Below, piece after piece: positions 63,072 through 64,000 of a DNA stretch of 64,000 nucleotides. How positions within the stretch are numbered: the stretch's first letter is position 1; each line of letters begins with the position of its first letter. The position numbers and the translations under genes are program-made. The notes under the pieces are model-generated. The model had not been told where the DNA came from and did not search any database. It saw nothing but the letters and a program-made list of their open reading frames with translations. The stretch is taken from the NCBI RefSeq assembly GCF_009828745.1, contig NZ_WTSX01000005.1, positions 62,001 through 126,000 of the forward strand. The letters run 5' to 3'. Source of the DNA: Erysipelothrix anatis (lineage in GTDB: Bacteria > Bacillota_I > Bacilli_A > Erysipelotrichales > Erysipelotrichaceae).

Positions 63072-64000
63072 TTAATTCTTTTCTTCAAATTCTGCGTCAA
63101 CAACTGTTTCATCAGTTTCAGGTTGTGCTTCACCTGCTTGTTGTGCTTGTTGCTCATACATTGCTTGTGACATCGCTTGAGCAGCTTGTTCAAGCGCATC
63201 AAGTTTTTCACGCAATGTATCCATATCATTTTCATCTAATGCTGATTGTAATTCATCACGTAGTTTCTTAACTTCTTCTTTTTGTGCCTCATCAACGTTT
63301 GCATCTTCATTTTCTAATGTTTGATCAATTTGGTTGATAAATTGTTCTGCACGGTTTTTGAGCTCAGCTTCTTCACGAAGTTTAGCATCTGCTTCAGCAT
63401 TTTCTTCAGCTTCACGAACCATACGATCGATTTCTTCATCGCTTAATCCTGAACTGTTTGAAATTGTGATTGATTGTTTTTGGTTAGTACCTTTATCAAG
63501 TGCTGACACGTTAACAATACCGTTAACATCGATATCAAATGTAACTTCGATTTGAGGAACACCGCGACGTGCTGGTGCAATACCATCAAGTTTAAATAAA
63601 CCAAGAGATTTATTATCTTTCGCCATTGGACGTTCACCTTGTAAGACATTAATATCTACCGCTGGTTGATTATCCGCATAGGTTGAGAAGACTTGTGATT
63701 TCGATGTTGGAATCGTTGTGTTACGTTCGATCATTGCAGTCATAACGCCACCTGCAGTTTCGATACCTAATGATAATGGCGTTACGTCTAATAGTAAGAC
63801 GTCTTTAACATCACCTGAGATAACACCACCTTGAATAGCTGCTCCCATAGCAACAACTTCATCAGGGTTTACAGATTTGTTTGGTTCTTTACCAAGTTCT
63901 GATTTTACAGCTTCAACGACAGCTGGAATACGTGTTGATCCACCAACCAAGAGAACTTGATGAATGTCATTTCGTGTTAAGCCTGCATCTTTCAATGCTT
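63072..64000 (-). CDS. dnaK: Chaperone DnaK (Hsp70), C-terminal part
   Basis: The last 308 or so residues of Hsp70; the rest lies beyond the right edge. The end of the ATPase domain ([40 protein letters not shown]), linker [15 protein letters not shown] and substrate-binding domain ([20 protein letters not shown]) are clear. The helical lid and the tail [13 protein letters not shown] complete it. No start codon is present in the window. It leads into dnaJ as in the usual hrcA-grpE-dnaK-dnaJ operon. Confidence 0.97.
   Translation of the reverse strand, partial: ALKDAGLTRNDIHQVLLVGGSTRIPAVVEAVKSELGKEPNKSVNPDEVVAMGAAIQGGVISGDVKDVLLLDVTPLSLGIETAGGVMTAMIERNTTIPTSKSQVFSTYADNQPAVDINVLQGERPMAKDNKSLGLFKLDGIAPARRGVPQIEVTFDIDVNGIVNVSALDKGTNQKQSITISNSSGLSDEEIDRMVREAEENAEADAKLREEAELKNRAEQFINQIDQTLENEDANVDEAQKEEVKKLRDELQSALDENDMDTLREKLDALEQAAQAMSQAMYEQQAQQAGEAQPETDETVVDAEFEEKN

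Noticed and set aside
1-64000. CRISPR arrays, tRNA, rRNA, insertion sequences or prophage
   Set aside because: No regularly spaced repeats, RNA gene signatures, transposase or phage genes were seen on either strand.

Overview
The window reads as ordinary chromosome of a low-GC Gram-positive bacterium. The gene order (radC-mreC-mreD; gmk-priA-rsmB-prpC-prkC-rsgA-rpe-thiN; dnaB-dnaI; ftsA-ftsZ), the T-box leaders, the glmS ribozyme, a CIRCE element and an LPxTG-anchored surface enzyme all point to Firmicutes. Several reductions (no mreB beside mreCD, no rpoZ/coaBC/def/fmt in the gmk-priA-rsmB cluster, a ThrRS without its TGS domain) and the sortase-anchored GH101 enzyme would fit an Erysipelothrix-like member of the Erysipelotrichia. 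That genus placement is an inference from gene content, not from a database search.

Layout. 1-7.1 kb (minus strand): the start of rluB, scpB-scpA (condensin partners), a pyrimidine phosphorylase, dfrA, thyA, a short SSB-like protein and a pair of M16 peptidases. 7.1-9.5 kb (plus): nicotinate phosphoribosyltransferase and an AraC-type regulator. 9.5-14.5 kb: a giant cell-wall-anchored endo-alpha-N-acetylgalactosaminidase. 14.6-19.4 kb: a BMP-type nucleoside ABC importer, with a strong hairpin between the binding-protein gene and the transporter genes and a perfect palindrome at the promoter. 19.8-27.6 kb: T-box-controlled thrS, two tandem M29 aminopeptidases, a ROK kinase, pyruvate kinase and phosphofructokinase. 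27.7-33.7 kb: dnaB-dnaI helicase loaders, coaE, mutM and polA. 33.7-39 kb: a ZnuA-like lipoprotein, an AI-2E-type permease, mreD, mreC, radC and an orphan metQ behind a methionine-type T-box. 39.3-45.5 kb: an old-yellow-enzyme reductase, ftsA-ftsZ with a small unknown gene, rpmB, thiN, rpe and rsgA. 45.5-52 kb: the PASTA kinase/PP2C pair, rsmB, priA and gmk. 52-57 kb: rqcH, a small membrane-protein gene split by an in-frame TGA, a nuclease-like protein, a YgjP-type metallohydrolase, a HAD phosphatase and a membrane protein. 57-64 kb: glmS with its ribozyme, clpB behind a CIRCE, dnaJ and the 3' part of dnaK.

The genes fall into replication and repair (ssb-like, dnaB, dnaI, polA, priA, mutM, radC), nucleotide and cofactor supply (pdp, dfrA, thyA, gmk, pncB, coaE, thiN, nucleoside import), glycolysis, cell shape and division, and protein quality control (clpB, dnaJ, dnaK, rqcH). 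I saw no rRNA, tRNA, CRISPR array, prophage or transposase. No wholly new multi-gene system is evident. The most unusual signals are the UGA-interrupted small gene at 53952-54140; three proteins whose classic zinc ligands appear to be gone (PriA site 1, the ROK kinase and the ZnuA-like lipoprotein); the TGS-less ThrRS; a 14-bp stem around the radC start codon; and a perfect palindrome at the nucleoside-importer promoter.
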